A stretch of DNA of 64,000 nucleotides from Gracilariopsis chorda (lineage: Eukaryota; Rhodophyta; Florideophyceae; Gracilariales; Gracilariaceae). The position numbers were made by a program, and so were the translations under genes. The stretch spans positions 1 to 64,000 of the forward strand of contig NBIV01000028.1 of assembly GCA_003194525.1 (NCBI GenBank), given 5' to 3'. The first letter of the stretch is position 1. The number at the start of each line of letters is the position of its first letter. The notes below the pieces were generated by a model, which saw only the letters and a list, made by a program, of their open reading frames with translations, did no database searches and was not told where the DNA came from. Positions 1 through 10,828 of the stretch are shown one piece after another.

Positions 1-1187
1 AGTAATGTTCCTGCAAGAGATCTAAACATGTTCTTCTCGCTTTCTGTCACTATGGAGTGTACTTCTTTCCTTCTCTTTCTCTCAAGATGTATAAGCTTCA
101 GTCTTTTCATGTACCTGTGCATTGACATCGTTATTGTTCCTAGCCTGTCTTGTTCTATCTCAAACCCGCTGAATAATATTTTCCCATCGATTACTGTCTT
201 TCCGATCACGAATCTCTGCCCTATGTTCGTGATGAATTGCTTCGAATCTTCGATGTTACCAGAAATGAGAAAATCGTCGGTGAGTTTGGCGATAATGAGT
301 ATAATCTTGCCCTCCCTACGTTTAACGTATAATTGCCCAATGCCTAGTACGCGTTCGAGGCCGCCATGTGTTAGCATCCAGTGCTCTACGACCTTCATCC
401 ATTGTCTTCCTGCCTCAACGATGCCGTAAGGTAGCTTAATAAGCTTCCATAATATCCCTCGTCCTCCGTTCCATTCTCTCGGTGGACGAACAAATATATC
501 TCTCCTGATTGGGCCGCTCTGAAGGTAGGCCCCCGTGATATCAATCGCTGCGAGTCGAAAGCCCAAGAACGTTGTGAGTGAGAGAAGAAGTCGAACGATG
601 TCTAGCTGCACATTGGCCGAATCTTTACGGATCTCGTCCTTTTCCTTGTCCCGGTTGCCGTGTGGTACTATCCTCGCCTTCATCATGCGCTGGCCGTCTT
701 CGTCGCGTCTTCACTTTGTATACGACATGAGATGTAATTACGTTTGCGTTCTTTTCTACCTCACTTTCTGGTATTGGTGTGTAAGCATTTGCCCAGTTGT
801 TGTAGTGTTCTTTTTCGAATGCATCGTCGAGAACCCAGGGTGGTGCGAATGACAGGTCGTTCCTGTTGAGTTGTTTAGTTGCAACATGTTCGAATATGTT
901 TGTCAATACTCTCTTTTTTTCGGAGCTCAACTCGTTTTCTGTTGGTACTTTCTGTTCTGTTCTTCTTTTAGCGTGTATGCCAATATCCCGGTGCTCAGAC
1001 TCATCTTCGGTCCTTCGTGATGATATCAAATGAGTGTTCACCGGAAGCACTTCGTGTTCTTGGTCGGTCTCCGAGATCTCTTCTCTCCCCCCTGCTTTCG
1101 GTGATTCATTGTTGTATCCGAGGGCGTCTTCCAATGTGTCTTGCATCAGTTCGGCTGCCAGAGAATTCTCTGGTACTAGTCGAATGT
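1..1187 (-). pseudogene. Ty1/copia pol, 3' part (integrase tail and reverse transcriptase), frameshifted and cut by window edge
   Basis: Read on the minus strand, this continues the copia pol gene that starts near 13087 and is split by El1. The first part (1187 to about 715) is the linker after integrase and reaches the RT entry motif ANVITSHVVYKVK. Between about 716 and 700 the frame changes by one base; from there to position 1 the RT frame is fully open. Visible RT motifs: KARIVPHGNRDK, IDITGAYLQSGPIRRDIFV, LIKLPYGIVEAGRQWM and the catalytic KLTDDFLISG, where the usual YVDD box is LTDD. RT would copy element RNA in cytoplasmic particles. RNase H and the 3' LTR lie outside the window. One indel makes this copy non-functional as read, unless it is a sequencing error. 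Confidence 0.9.
1183..1187. repeat. El1 target site duplication, left copy (AATGT)
   Basis: Five bases AATGT directly precede the left LTR and recur directly after the right LTR at 11657-11661. A 5-bp duplication is normal for Ty3/gypsy integration. Removing El1 and one copy joins the copia pol frame without a gap. Confidence 0.95.
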
Positions 1188-1993
1188 TGTGGTGCAATGC
1201 CCCAAAGGGGAAAAACACCGAAAGACGTCCGGGATCTTCCTCTCACGAGGTGAACCCAGTTGGGTAGAGCCCTCCCAGAGGTGTCACGGCGAAGCCGGTT
1301 TGTAAGACCAGGGACACCTGTCGCGACTCGCGCAGGGAGGTGAAGGCGAAGAATCGGTATCCGCGTGAGCGGGGCGTGATCCTCAGTAGAGGTATGTTTC
1401 CACGTAAGTGGGGGTGTGTGAGCGGATGCGCACACGAGGGCCGCGGATAGCGGGAGGTGCTACCCTAAAAAGGGAAAGAGGAAGGACGAGTGGGTCGCGA
1501 GAGCGACGAGTAGATACGGCAATGCCGGTGGACAGGACTCCCTATACAGGGCGAAACACCAATATGATTGGAACAATTAGTACTCCCAATGATGGGTCTC
1601 CTTTAGATGTGCAAGGGGGGTGAACTTCCGTACTCTACGGTGCTTCCCTCCAAGGAGGAGTTGAGAACACGCGGAGGCGGTAAAGCTCAGAGCCAATTCC
1701 CCAGGTTGGGGTCCCTTGTTGGGGAAGGTTTACTGGTGCGACGGCAGTGCGCCGTCGCACTAAGTACTAGCTTCCCAGAAATGGGTGTGAAAATAATAAA
1801 TAAAATTAACTAAAATACTCCACATTCCGTGGCAACATCCACTACTGTGGCCAACCGCCAATTGACCCAAAACCGTGTCCCACGTGTCCATACCCACCAT
1901 TGTGGGGCGTAGTTCATATACACACTACACAACCGATAATATCGGGAAAGCGTTCAAGTACCCAGAATCCCTCCCTGAGGGCGTTGCACTTCA
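1188..1993 (-). repeat. El1 3' LTR
   Basis: On the plus strand it runs TGTGGTGCAA to GCACTTCA, so it begins with TG and ends with CA. It matches 10850-11656 except for a T/A change inside the sequence around 1635 and one missing G near 1473. An AT-rich block (AATAATAAATAAAATTAAC, about 1793-1811) may be the polyadenylation area. At least two dozen perfect mini-hairpins are visible, for example CCACTACTGTGG, CCGCGTGAGCGG and CCCAGAAATGGG. Confidence 0.95.
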
Positions 1994-2007
1994 TATCCCC
2001 CCCCTAA
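1994..2007 (-). promoter_or_regulatory. El1 polypurine tract
   Basis: On the minus strand TTAGGGGGGGGATA abuts the 3' LTR. This is the expected position and composition of the primer for plus-strand DNA synthesis. El2 has nearly the same tract (GGGGGGGATA) against its own 3' LTR. Confidence 0.85.
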
Positions 2008-2049
2008 GACGGGAAAACGACCGCGGACGCGGAGGATTCCCAGACGAAA

Positions 2050-2799
2050 ATGGGTGATAAAAGCGCGTGCGCCGTCTCCGGTTCTCCGGTAAATCCCTCT
2101 GCACCAGAGTCAATACCTCCTGCTACTGCAGCTGTCATTTCCTCGCCTCGCCTTCGCGCTTCCTCGTCACCGAGCGTACTCCGACAAACAACATCAACGA
2201 CCCTCGAAGAGGGAGAAATGAACAACGACAACAACATCAACAACCACAGCCAACCTCCGAGGTCTCTCGGGCGATACACCACCGGTTTCCGGTCGGTTCC
2301 CCTGCCTCAGGGCGATCAACCTCCGGTACAACCGGGAAATACGGCTGCTGAAGCCGACCATCCCTTCGCATTACCACCTTCGGTGGGATCCTCCGAGGAG
2401 GCGCGCGAGCTTCGCGATACGCCCCGGCATGTGCCGGAAGACCACCCGGTGGGGTACGTCGATTCCGACGACTACTACCGCGCATACGGCGGGGATGACC
2501 CAATGGTCGATAACGAACCGGAAGAACCCGGGGAGATGGACGTAGAGGAAACCGGCGCTAGCGCGGAAGCTTTCCCAGAGGGGGCATCTCCGGCCGAGCC
2601 GGCTGCTGACCCTTCGGCGGCAAGTGCCGGACCTTCTATCCCCAGCGGGGTGACGGCGAATGAAAACGAAATCATCGCACGTTTCCTCCGGGGTGCCGGT
2701 CTTAGCGCTGCCGAGGTATCGGGGGATGTCACCACCATGGCGGACGCGTTGGCCTACCGCCTCGCTGGTGGTTACGCCCCGGACGATGGGGGTGAGTGA
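2050..2799 (+). CDS. El1 antisense ORF (aORF1), 249 aa, unknown function
   Basis: This ORF lies on the strand opposite to gag and pol, starts at an ATG 57 bases inside the 3' LTR edge and ends 191 bases before the pol stop, so the two genes converge. The product is mostly low complexity (Pro, Ser, Ala, Asn) up to about residue 130, then acidic (140-185), and ends with a predicted helical stretch (about 205-238, ENEIIARFLRGAGLSAAEV). The acidic motif EEPGEMDVEE and the C-terminal RFL..AG motif recur in the antisense gene of El2 (EEPYEMDTEA and RRFLEEAGV), which supports both being real genes of one family. No known domain was recognised. The 3' LTR would have to act as promoter in reverse orientation. 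It is intact. Disordered acidic proteins of retroelements can act in transcription, but no role is shown here. Confidence 0.7.
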   Translation: MGDKSACAVSGSPVNPSAPESIPPATAAVISSPRLRASSSPSVLRQTTSTTLEEGEMNNDNNINNHSQPPRSLGRYTTGFRSVPLPQGDQPPVQPGNTAAEADHPFALPPSVGSSEEARELRDTPRHVPEDHPVGYVDSDDYYRAYGGDDPMVDNEPEEPGEMDVEETGASAEAFPEGASPAEPAADPSAASAGPSIPSGVTANENEIIARFLRGAGLSAAEVSGDVTTMADALAYRLAGGYAPDDGGE

Positions 2800-2990
2800 A
2801 ACCTCTGGTCCAGTTTCCTGGTTCCTCTTTCCCTGGCTATGCCAGTTAGTGTAGTGTAGTATTGTGGGGAGCTAGCTGCTCCCTTGAATAAACTTTCCCG
2901 TTTAGAACGGTGCTTCTCGGTTGAGTTCCCCGTCTTCGACGGACCTTGTCTTGTTATCCTTTCCTTTCGCTCTCCGCTCGCGCGGCAACG

Positions 2991-5900
2991 TTACCCAACT
3001 TGGGCATTTACCAGCGTGGCTGGAGCTGCAGTTCCCGTTTGACGGTGGTATCGCACGACCTGCGACCGTGGGAGGTGTTCCATTGGCTCCCACGTATCCC
3101 CACTGGGGTCGTACCCGTACCAGCGGACGCGGTATTGTAGAATACCATCCTGGTCCCAGGTGTGTCCGACAAGTCGGTCTACTACGAACTCTCGTTCGTA
3201 GACCTGCCGGCCGTGCCGGGTGGTGGTTGTAATCCCTGGCGAGGGTTGCCCGCGGTGCGGTATAATGTCCCTTAGCAGGGTGTTCGGCGATAACTCCGAC
3301 GTTGCCGTGCGCTGTCCTAGTGGCCGCTGCTCATGCGGGAAAATATCCCTCAAGAGGGTGTGTGGTGCCACGGTTTTCACCGGCAAGTCGTTCCCCAGAG
3401 GGGTGTCGTTGTTTCCGTCTTCACGGTAGGCCGGGCGAACCGCCAGTCGGCGGGGGACTTGGGTTCCGCCTTCGCGGTTGAGCGCACGAACCGCGAGTTT
3501 GCGGGAAGATGACCGCTCCTGCGGGATCGGCATTTCCACAATCCCCTGGGGGGTCCCGTGCGACACGGTGATTGGGTGGCAAACCGCCTCCCTGCCAGGC
3601 GCACGAGCGCTCTGCACCATACGTTCCGGCGATGCCGTGGTGTCCCCGGCTACTGACGGGTTGCCTGGGGCTAACTCCGGTACACCGGTATTTTGGTCAA
3701 AATTCCCCTCTGGGGGGTTCCGGGCAGGTGCCGATGACACCCTTTTCAGGGGAATTGCCGCTGAGCGCAGTGCACCATCTCCGTGAGGAGGAGCAGCGTC
3801 CGGTACGACCGGTTTCGAGCGTGCGATGGCGCGCGTTATTCCCGAGTTCCTCGGTTCTTCGCCACAGCGATGCGGGGGTTGGCGCAAATTATTCCCCGTA
3901 GCGGGGGCTTTGATTCCGTCAACGACGGGAGGCGTTTCCGGTGCTTGCGAGCCAGGGCTTAAAGCTTCGACTGCAGCTTGGCCGCCTTTTTCCCCAAGAG
4001 GGGTGTGGGTATTCCCCTGTGAGGCCGGCGTATCTGGGCGCCCCTTCTCCGCAGGGCGCGGGTCTGATCGACCTGATTGAACCGCTTCCGCGGGGACTTC
4101 CGCCAACGGCGGCTTCGAGGCATCGGGCGATTGCCTTTCCGCTGCTGCGGTATTGGAGTGAGGCTTCTCGTTTTCCCGGGACAAACGGTGTATTTGCCGC
4201 TTTTGCAGGGCCTGTGCGTCTGGTTCCTGTTGCACAGCACTGCCCGGGAACGGGGGATTAGTGTCGCGTGACATACTCCGTGCTCCACGGTCAGTGTTCC
4301 GTATGTTACGGTGTGTTTCCCTTTGCGACGGTGATATCGTTCCTCGAAAACGAGTGTTCTCCTCCCCCTCCTTAGACGGAGCGGCGGGATAAGGGATAAC
4401 ATTCCCCGCCTGGCGGGTATAGATGCGCGCCAGTGGGGCAGACGTGGTAGGGGCGGGCGCTGAGGGGCCCGAATTACCCGGCTGAGCCGGTGAGTCCGAC
4501 AGAGTCGGTAGGTCTGAGAGTCCCCGGCTGGGGTGTGGTAGTACCGTAGGTCTAGTACTCCCGGATTGTTCCGGTGTAGCGGAGTCCGTAGAAACGGGGT
4601 TGCCTGGATCCAGGACTACCTCTGACGAGGGAGGAGGGGCGAGGACAACACGATCACGGGAAATCCGTTCGTGCGTGTCCCCCATCTCTACCACGACAGT
4701 GTCGGTGTTAACAGAGATCACCTTGAAGGGTCCATCCGCCACAGGCGAGAGTTTGTGACGCTTCTCCCGTTCCGGGTTGTAGTATTCCTTCCTGATGAAG
4801 ACGTAGTTATTTGCCCGAATCGGGGATGGTTTTCCTCGCACGCGAGCGTCAAAATCGCGCTTGTAAGCGGCTTGGGCCCGTGCCATAGACTTCCGCGCAG
4901 CGGGGACCAGCTTGGAAAGCCATCGCTTCCATTGCTGCCGGTAGATACCCACAGATGGGAAATTGTCCAAGGTAGCTTGGGGTTCCAGCGCCACAGGCGG
5001 GGGTGTTCTAGATAGAACTAACTCGAATGGCGAAACTCCGGTAGTCCGGTGTACCTGCGTATTGTACGCGTAGGTTACCGCATCAGCGTAGAGATCCCAA
5101 TTCGTTGGGTGGTCAGCGACGTAGGAACGTAACGCCGCGAGTAACGTCCGGTTAAACCGTTCAACTTGCCCATTACACTGGGGGTGGTAGGTAGTCGTGA
5201 ACAAGTTCTTGACATCCAGGATGCGACAAACATCCTGGAAGAACTTGCTCACGAACTGCTTCCCGTTGTCAGAGAGCACCTCTACAGGGGGACCGTAGAC
5301 AAAAATCCAGTGCGTCACCAGAGCCTGGGCCACCGTGAGAGCGGTTATCCTCCGAAGAGGGACAGTCCGTACCAGCTTAGAAAAGCGGTCGGTAATGACA
5401 AGTAGAAACTTGTTTCCAAGTTTCGTGGTGAGTAATGGTCCGAGAATATCGATCGCGATAAACTCGAGCGGCGCCCTTGCGGGGAATAGTTTCATCTTCT
5501 TCGCATTTTTGCGGAGTTTGACGCGATTCTTCGCGCATTCGCTACAAAACCGCACAGTTGCGTAGCAATCCACCGCCATTGCGGGGCAATAGAAATCCCT
5601 TCGCAGGGTTAGGTAGAGTTTCCTCCCACCTGGGTGACCTCCAATGGGGGCGTAGTGTGATAGATGTAACACCCGCGATTGCAGGGAATGTGGTACCACA
5701 ATCTGTGGGCGGGCTTCGACCTTTCTTACGAGGTAGCCTTTGTCGTTTACCCCGAAAGGGAGATCTTCACCACCGTTGATACGGGCACGAATTCTCGTAC
5801 AGAATGGGTCGCCGAATTGTTCTCGGATCATTTCTTCCGGTGATACCGGTACAAAGTATCCCGGTAACGGGTTCTCAGATTTATCTCGCGATGCGAGTAG

Positions 5901-8552
5901 TTCGTCAAAATCAGCATCCTCGTCCCAGGTTTCTGGCCTAGCCTCGACGGCATGTTCCGGATCATCCGGGTCTATAGCCATGAAGCATGGGACTTCATCA
6001 TCCTCCGTTGGGAGTGCTTCCCCACTTGTGGGTAACCGCGATAAAGCGTCGGCCTGAGTGTTCTGCGCACCCTTTTAATAAATGACTTGAAAGTCATATT
6101 CCGCGAGGCGGAGTCTCCAGCGCATGAGGCGTCCCGACGGGTCGGAGATATTCATCAACCACCTCAATGAGGAATGATCCGTGTACACGGTGAAGTGAAT
6201 TCCCATAAGGTAGGGGCGCAGAGTGGTCATCGCCCATACGACGGCGAGGCACTCTTTCTCCGATACGGAGTAGTTCCGCTCATGAACATTGAGCGAACGT
6301 GACCAATAACCAATTGGATGTCGTTCCCCCTCGGGGGTGGTTTGAAAAAGAGCACACCCGACTTGGTAGTCGCTCGAGTCCGTATCTACGGAGTATGGCA
6401 GCCCAAGTTTTGGGAGATGTAGGATTGGTGCTGATGTGACAGCCTCCTTTAAGGAGTTAAAAGCTTCCGATTGCTCGGGCGTAAATGTTCCCAGTTTTGG
6501 GGGGTTCCCCTTTCGCAACAACGCGTTCAGGGGCGCTGCAGTATCCGAAAAGTTCGGGATAAACCGTCGATAGACGTTGACCAGCCCCAGAAAGGAGCGC
6601 AGTTCCGTTTGAGTACGGGGTTCTTTCGCCTCAACGAGGGATTTGACTCGAGCTTTCTCGATCGCTAACCGTCCAGGACGGATATTGTGACCCAGATACT
6701 TCACAGTATCTGTGAAAAACTCGCATTTCCTCAACTTGAGGGTAATTCCCGCATCGCGGAGTACGGTCAGCACGTCTCGGACGTGAGTGAGATGGTCGTC
6801 CAACGAGTTGGAGAAGATGATAATATCATCAAGGTAGACCAGACAACTCCGCCACTTAAAGCGGTTGAGTAGAATATCTACTGCACGCTGAAAGGTGGCG
6901 GGGGCGTTGGTTAACCCAAATGGCATCCGCTTGAAGCGGTACGTTCCTGCATGGCAGGTGAATGCGGTTTTGTCGCGATCCTCCTGTCTGACAGGTACTT
7001 GCCAATATCCCCAATTGGCATCAAGGGCCGTGAACACGGTGGCGTCTCCAAGGGAGTCAATGCACTCGTCCATACGAGGGATGGGGTACGTGTCCCTAAC
7101 AGTCACGGCATTGAGCCGGCGGTAGTCGACACAGAACCTCCAGGTTCCGTCAGCCTTTAAAGCCAGTACAACTGGGGATGCCCACGGCGATTGAGCGGGC
7201 TCAATCACACCTGCGCGGAGCATCTTGTCCACCTGGGACTGCTCCTCTTCCCGAGCTTTCGGACCTGCCCTGTAAGGGGGTTGTGCAACCGGTCGCGCAC
7301 CGGGGATTAAATCGATCCGGTGTTCCGTTGCATCAATCTCGCCAAGCGAGCCATCCCACACTGTGGTGAATTCCCGTAACATAGTACGGAGTTTGTCGCG
7401 GTGCGACTCTGGCACGTGGCTGAAGTCCAGCGCTTCAAGTGCTTTTTCCGGATCAATCCGGTCATTGCTCGATGGAGCATTGTCCTGTGGAACAGGTGTG
7501 GTTCGCAATTCCGAGTTACTCGGTATGTTCGACGCTGAAGTAGCGGTTTCCTCCCCCTCCTTAGACTTGACGTCTTCGGACGGCGGGGTGAACTCCTCAG
7601 AAGAGGTGGTAACTCCGAGTACATCGGCGGCTGTCATCTTCGTTGGCAGCATTCCCATAGGATGGGGGGTTACACTCCCAATTACTTGGTGTTTGACCAG
7701 ATACTGGGGGTGTTTGCCAAGGTTGGCAACCAATATCCGGAAAGGAACATCCGGGGAAATGGAGACAATTCCATTAGCCAGCGCCAGCTGGGATTTCTCG
7801 TACAACGAGGCGAGGGGTTGTATAACCCGAAGACCGTGTTGACGGGAATTTACCTGTACCCAGACTTGGGACTCAGCCGGTATAGAAACCGAGGCAGCGA
7901 CGCGGAGCTTGGTGGACTCGCGGGACGCGGGCGGTGGTTCCTGCGCAGCAGGGAGCGGAACTTGTTTCCGAGAGGACCGCTTTAGCGGGCGGCGAACAAT
8001 CGGAACCGACGATCCGTCGTCAAGTTCTACACGCCTGAGGCGGGGCCTGATTGCGTCGACAAATCTGTCGCAGTAATCACATCCCAGTATGACTGGTGCT
8101 GCCAGTGAACGGCAAACGATGAAGTCCAACTTCACCACAGATGTACCAAGTCTCACGACGAGGTCCACTGTGCCCACCGTTTGTAACGGATTGTTGTTCG
8201 CATCCGAAATGTCGGGGACCGCGTCAGAGCGGATACGCGACCGCACAAGCGGGGGTAACAATGATTCCATGACAAAGTTGGGGCCTGCACCTGCATCCAG
8301 GACGGTGAGAAACCTCACCATAAACTGGGGGTCAAGGCCAAGGTCGGCATAGACCTTATAATTGCGCTTGGCCAAGACCAAGACTCTACCGGGAATCCGG
8401 GGATTTTTACTCCGTATCCACGGGCGACGCAACACACCGAGGTGCGCAGAGTCCGCGTCAGCGGTGTCTTTCCTCGAGAGGACTTTCACCGGGGAGCGAG
8501 GCGAGGACGCCTCGGGCGCCAACAGCCTCGTTTTTGAGGACGCCTCTCCCAA
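2991..8552 (-). pseudogene. El1 pol polyprotein (protease, RT, RNase H, integrase, chromodomain) with one in-frame stop
   Basis: About 1,854 codons in one frame, -1 relative to gag. Domains in order: aspartic protease (VLDAGAGPNFV), RT (LDANWGYWQV, RMPFGLTNAPATFQ, VYLDDIIIFS), RNase H (VDTDSSDYQVGCALF), integrase zinc region (GHPGGRKLYLTLRRDF, then CSEC), catalytic D, D, E (IAIDILGPL, LSDNGKQF, NGQVERFNRT), the tail HKLSPVADGPFKVI, a linker of about 460 residues rich in Pro, Ser, Arg and Thr, and a C-terminal chromodomain (VVDRLVGHTW, YRVRWYGYDPSGDTWEPME). The chromodomain places it among chromoviruses, whose integrases are guided by histone marks. One TAA (6075-6077) replaces a Lys codon just after LAEYDFQVIY, between RNase H and integrase. 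Everything else looks intact. The stop may be a mutation or, less likely, a read-through point. Confidence 0.95.
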
Positions 8553-8554
8553 AG

Positions 8555-8579
8555 GGGAGACTCCCTCAGTTAGTTTTCC
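8555..8579 (-). promoter_or_regulatory. candidate -1 frameshift site at the El1 gag stop
   Basis: On the minus strand the gag frame ends GAA AAC TAA and pol is open in the -1 frame through GGA AAA CTA. The heptamer GGAAAAC (8573-8579) is followed after seven bases by the hairpin GGGA-GTC-TCCC (8555-8565); an alternative hairpin TCTCCC-CTTT-GGGAGA lies at 8545-8560. The same GGAAAACTAA occurs at the El2 gag stop with a hairpin five bases on. It is not a textbook XXXYYYZ heptamer. Confidence 0.5.
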
Positions 8580-10744
8580 GCCTTCGGCGGTGGGTTGGTT
8601 TCCTCGACAACGAGTGCTTCATCCCGTTGACGGGGGTTTCTATCCGCATAAGCGGGGGTTGCAACGGATGGTTGCGTGATCTCCCGAATCGGGGTGTATG
8701 AAGCTTGCCGCGCACGCGGGGTCTGTGGTAGGGCGTGAGAAAAGTCCGTTTTAGCACGGAGGTAGGAAGCCGTCGGGACGGAACGTTTCTCCTCTGGAGT
8801 GAGGGCCTCATAATTTGCCACCACCTTGGCCATATCCTTCAGTGAACAAATACACTGAGGAGAGGTATGGCCATGGGCGTAGCACAGGTGGCAAATGAGA
8901 GCCAGCACCGCGACACGCGGATTATTATTCCGAGTATCGGAGAAGCGAACCGCAGGGCGGGTGTCAGTCCATCCAGGCCGTTGATAACGGGATTGACCGT
9001 TTGAAAACGGGAGTCGTTGGGGTTGAACCCGACTGTTACCACCGTATAGAACGGGATCTTCTGTTCCCGTATCATGGGTCATCTCCGTCGTTGACGGTAA
9101 CTCACTGGTGGGTATCGACACACCATCCCCCTGCGCTAAATGCACGGTATCAAATCCCTGTCCAGGGTTCCCATCCGCGGTGAGCGGGAGAGAGGAAGCT
9201 TCGCTTTCCAGCAACAACGCCTTGGCGGATTTAGACCGATTGTTCGGAGTTCTTGCACGAAGTGCATCCCCTTCCGCTCGAGCGTGTTGGACCAGCTCGA
9301 GGTAGGTGATCCTTCGCTTGTCCTCCCGATAACGGGTAACTAAACTCCGGATTGCCGGGTCAAGACCATCAATGAACATGGTACTGCGCTCCCCAGCGGG
9401 GTATACGTTACCACATCTGTGGAAAGCCTTGTTAAGGCGCACCGAGTAATCGGTCTCGGTCTCTCCAGCACGCTGGCGTGTATCTCGCAAAGCGAGGATA
9501 GCCTGCTGAATAGCGGTGTTGGTGGCGTAGGAGCGCAGAAGATACTGCACAGCCTCCGGCCAGCAAGTAACTCCTCCCTCGGAGGCGCGAGAAGATCCTC
9601 GGACAGAGGTGTATTGGTCCTCGGCCACTCCCCGTAAGAAATACAGTAAAGCCAAATAGGCTTGTCCCTCATTCATACCGAGGATATCGGCCTCCGCTAC
9701 AAAGCGGGATAGGAAATCCAGTACTAGGACTGGGTCCTCTCCAGTAAAATACTGGTTGCGGAGCGAGAGCTGCATTCGCTTAATGCATTCTCGCACCTTT
9801 CCCATACCACGGGGCGTACGTCCAAGTGACGAATCTTCAAGCCGGTAGTACCGGTATGATAAAAGCTTCCGGTAATCCGGGTTTGTCGGTTTCAATTCCC
9901 GGAGACCGGGGTGTCTTCTCCCCTTCTGGCGGGTTCGGACCACACCTTCAGTGGCCGATGACCGCTTCGAGCGGGAGGAGTAGCCTCGCTTCTCGTCCTC
10001 CGAGTCGGAGTCCGAGAAGCTCGAGCTAACCGAATGGTTTCGGGGTGAGTCCGACGATGTCGAAGAATCGGAGTCCGAATATTTTCGGTGATGTTTCCGT
10101 CGGTGACGGCGTTTCTTCTTCCCAGCAAGCTGGTCGTTGTGCGATGCCTCGTTTACCGGATCACCCGGGGATGGTTTGTCCATGAGGACGAACTGCTCCA
10201 GCGTCTCCAGGCGGGCACCAATCCGATCAAATCGGGCTTCAACTCCTTCGATGAAGGCGGCGGGTTGTCCCAAACTCTCCAACACGGAGTTGACGTCAGA
10301 CCGTAAAATACGGAGCTCCTCGGCGACCTCCTTTACGGGGGTTGCCGAGACCACCTCTTGGAGGGATTTTAGTTCCCCTACAAGGGTATCATGGGCGGTC
10401 CACAGAGCGCGGACCTGGGATTCCAGGGAAGTCCCCTGGGGGGTGTTATCGCCCGTTCCACGGGGGCTTGAAGCCGCGACAGCGGGAGCAGGCCGGGGTG
10501 CCTGGGGCACTGCGGCAACAGCCGGAGTCGATGCTGCATTCCCCTGCGGGGGTGATAACGAGGGCAAAAGGAGGTTCCGGGGTTCCCGGTCGGGGGTATC
10601 ATTCCGCGATAAAGCGGCGCCAGCACGGCTGGAACTTGTCCGTATAGGGATACGGGGTACGAACCGAACTTCGGAAGTGTCCGCGTTGTCGCGGGAGCGA
10701 CTACGCGTAACCACTGGCTCCGCGTCGGAGGGATTTCTCGACAT
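8570..10744 (-). CDS. El1 gag, 724 aa
   Basis: Structural protein of the virus-like particle. From the ATG (MSRNPSDAEPVV) come a disordered Pro/Ala/Ser stretch, a helical segment (about 110-185), a Ser/Asp/Glu-rich tract with basic patches (about 210-265), a capsid-like helical region (about 290-480, including RNQYFTGEDPVLVLDFLSRF) and one CCHC zinc knuckle near residue 620 (CHLCYAHGHTSPQC). It ends ...PPPKAEN, as the El2 gag ends ...NKSEN, and the capsid regions are similar (DPVLVLDFLSRFVAEAD versus DPILIFDFLYRFVTEAD). The reading frame is intact. Pol follows in the -1 frame. Confidence 0.93.
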   Translation of the reverse strand: MSRNPSDAEPVVTRSRSRDNADTSEVRFVPRIPIRTSSSRAGAALSRNDTPDREPRNLLLPSLSPPQGNAASTPAVAAVPQAPRPAPAVAASSPRGTGDNTPQGTSLESQVRALWTAHDTLVGELKSLQEVVSATPVKEVAEELRILRSDVNSVLESLGQPAAFIEGVEARFDRIGARLETLEQFVLMDKPSPGDPVNEASHNDQLAGKKKRRHRRKHHRKYSDSDSSTSSDSPRNHSVSSSFSDSDSEDEKRGYSSRSKRSSATEGVVRTRQKGRRHPGLRELKPTNPDYRKLLSYRYYRLEDSSLGRTPRGMGKVRECIKRMQLSLRNQYFTGEDPVLVLDFLSRFVAEADILGMNEGQAYLALLYFLRGVAEDQYTSVRGSSRASEGGVTCWPEAVQYLLRSYATNTAIQQAILALRDTRQRAGETETDYSVRLNKAFHRCGNVYPAGERSTMFIDGLDPAIRSLVTRYREDKRRITYLELVQHARAEGDALRARTPNNRSKSAKALLLESEASSLPLTADGNPGQGFDTVHLAQGDGVSIPTSELPSTTEMTHDTGTEDPVLYGGNSRVQPQRLPFSNGQSRYQRPGWTDTRPAVRFSDTRNNNPRVAVLALICHLCYAHGHTSPQCICSLKDMAKVVANYEALTPEEKRSVPTASYLRAKTDFSHALPQTPRARQASYTPIREITQPSVATPAYADRNPRQRDEALVVEETNPPPKAEN

Positions 10745-10828
10745 GAGAAAATACCGTTACGACGGGAAACGATCACGGAACTTCCGGTGAATGAAAACAA
10801 ACCTCGTAAGAGGGAAAGCAAAAACCGA

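Noticed and set aside
1607..1813. ORF starting MCKGGELPYSTVLPSKEE, repeated at 11270
   Set aside because: Entirely inside the El1 LTR; its presence twice is due to LTR duplication, with no sign of coding.
1188..1993. CRISPR array or bacterial REP-like repeats suggested by regular short palindromes
   Set aside because: The palindromes have different sequences and no constant repeat or spacer, and the context is an LTR retrotransposon.
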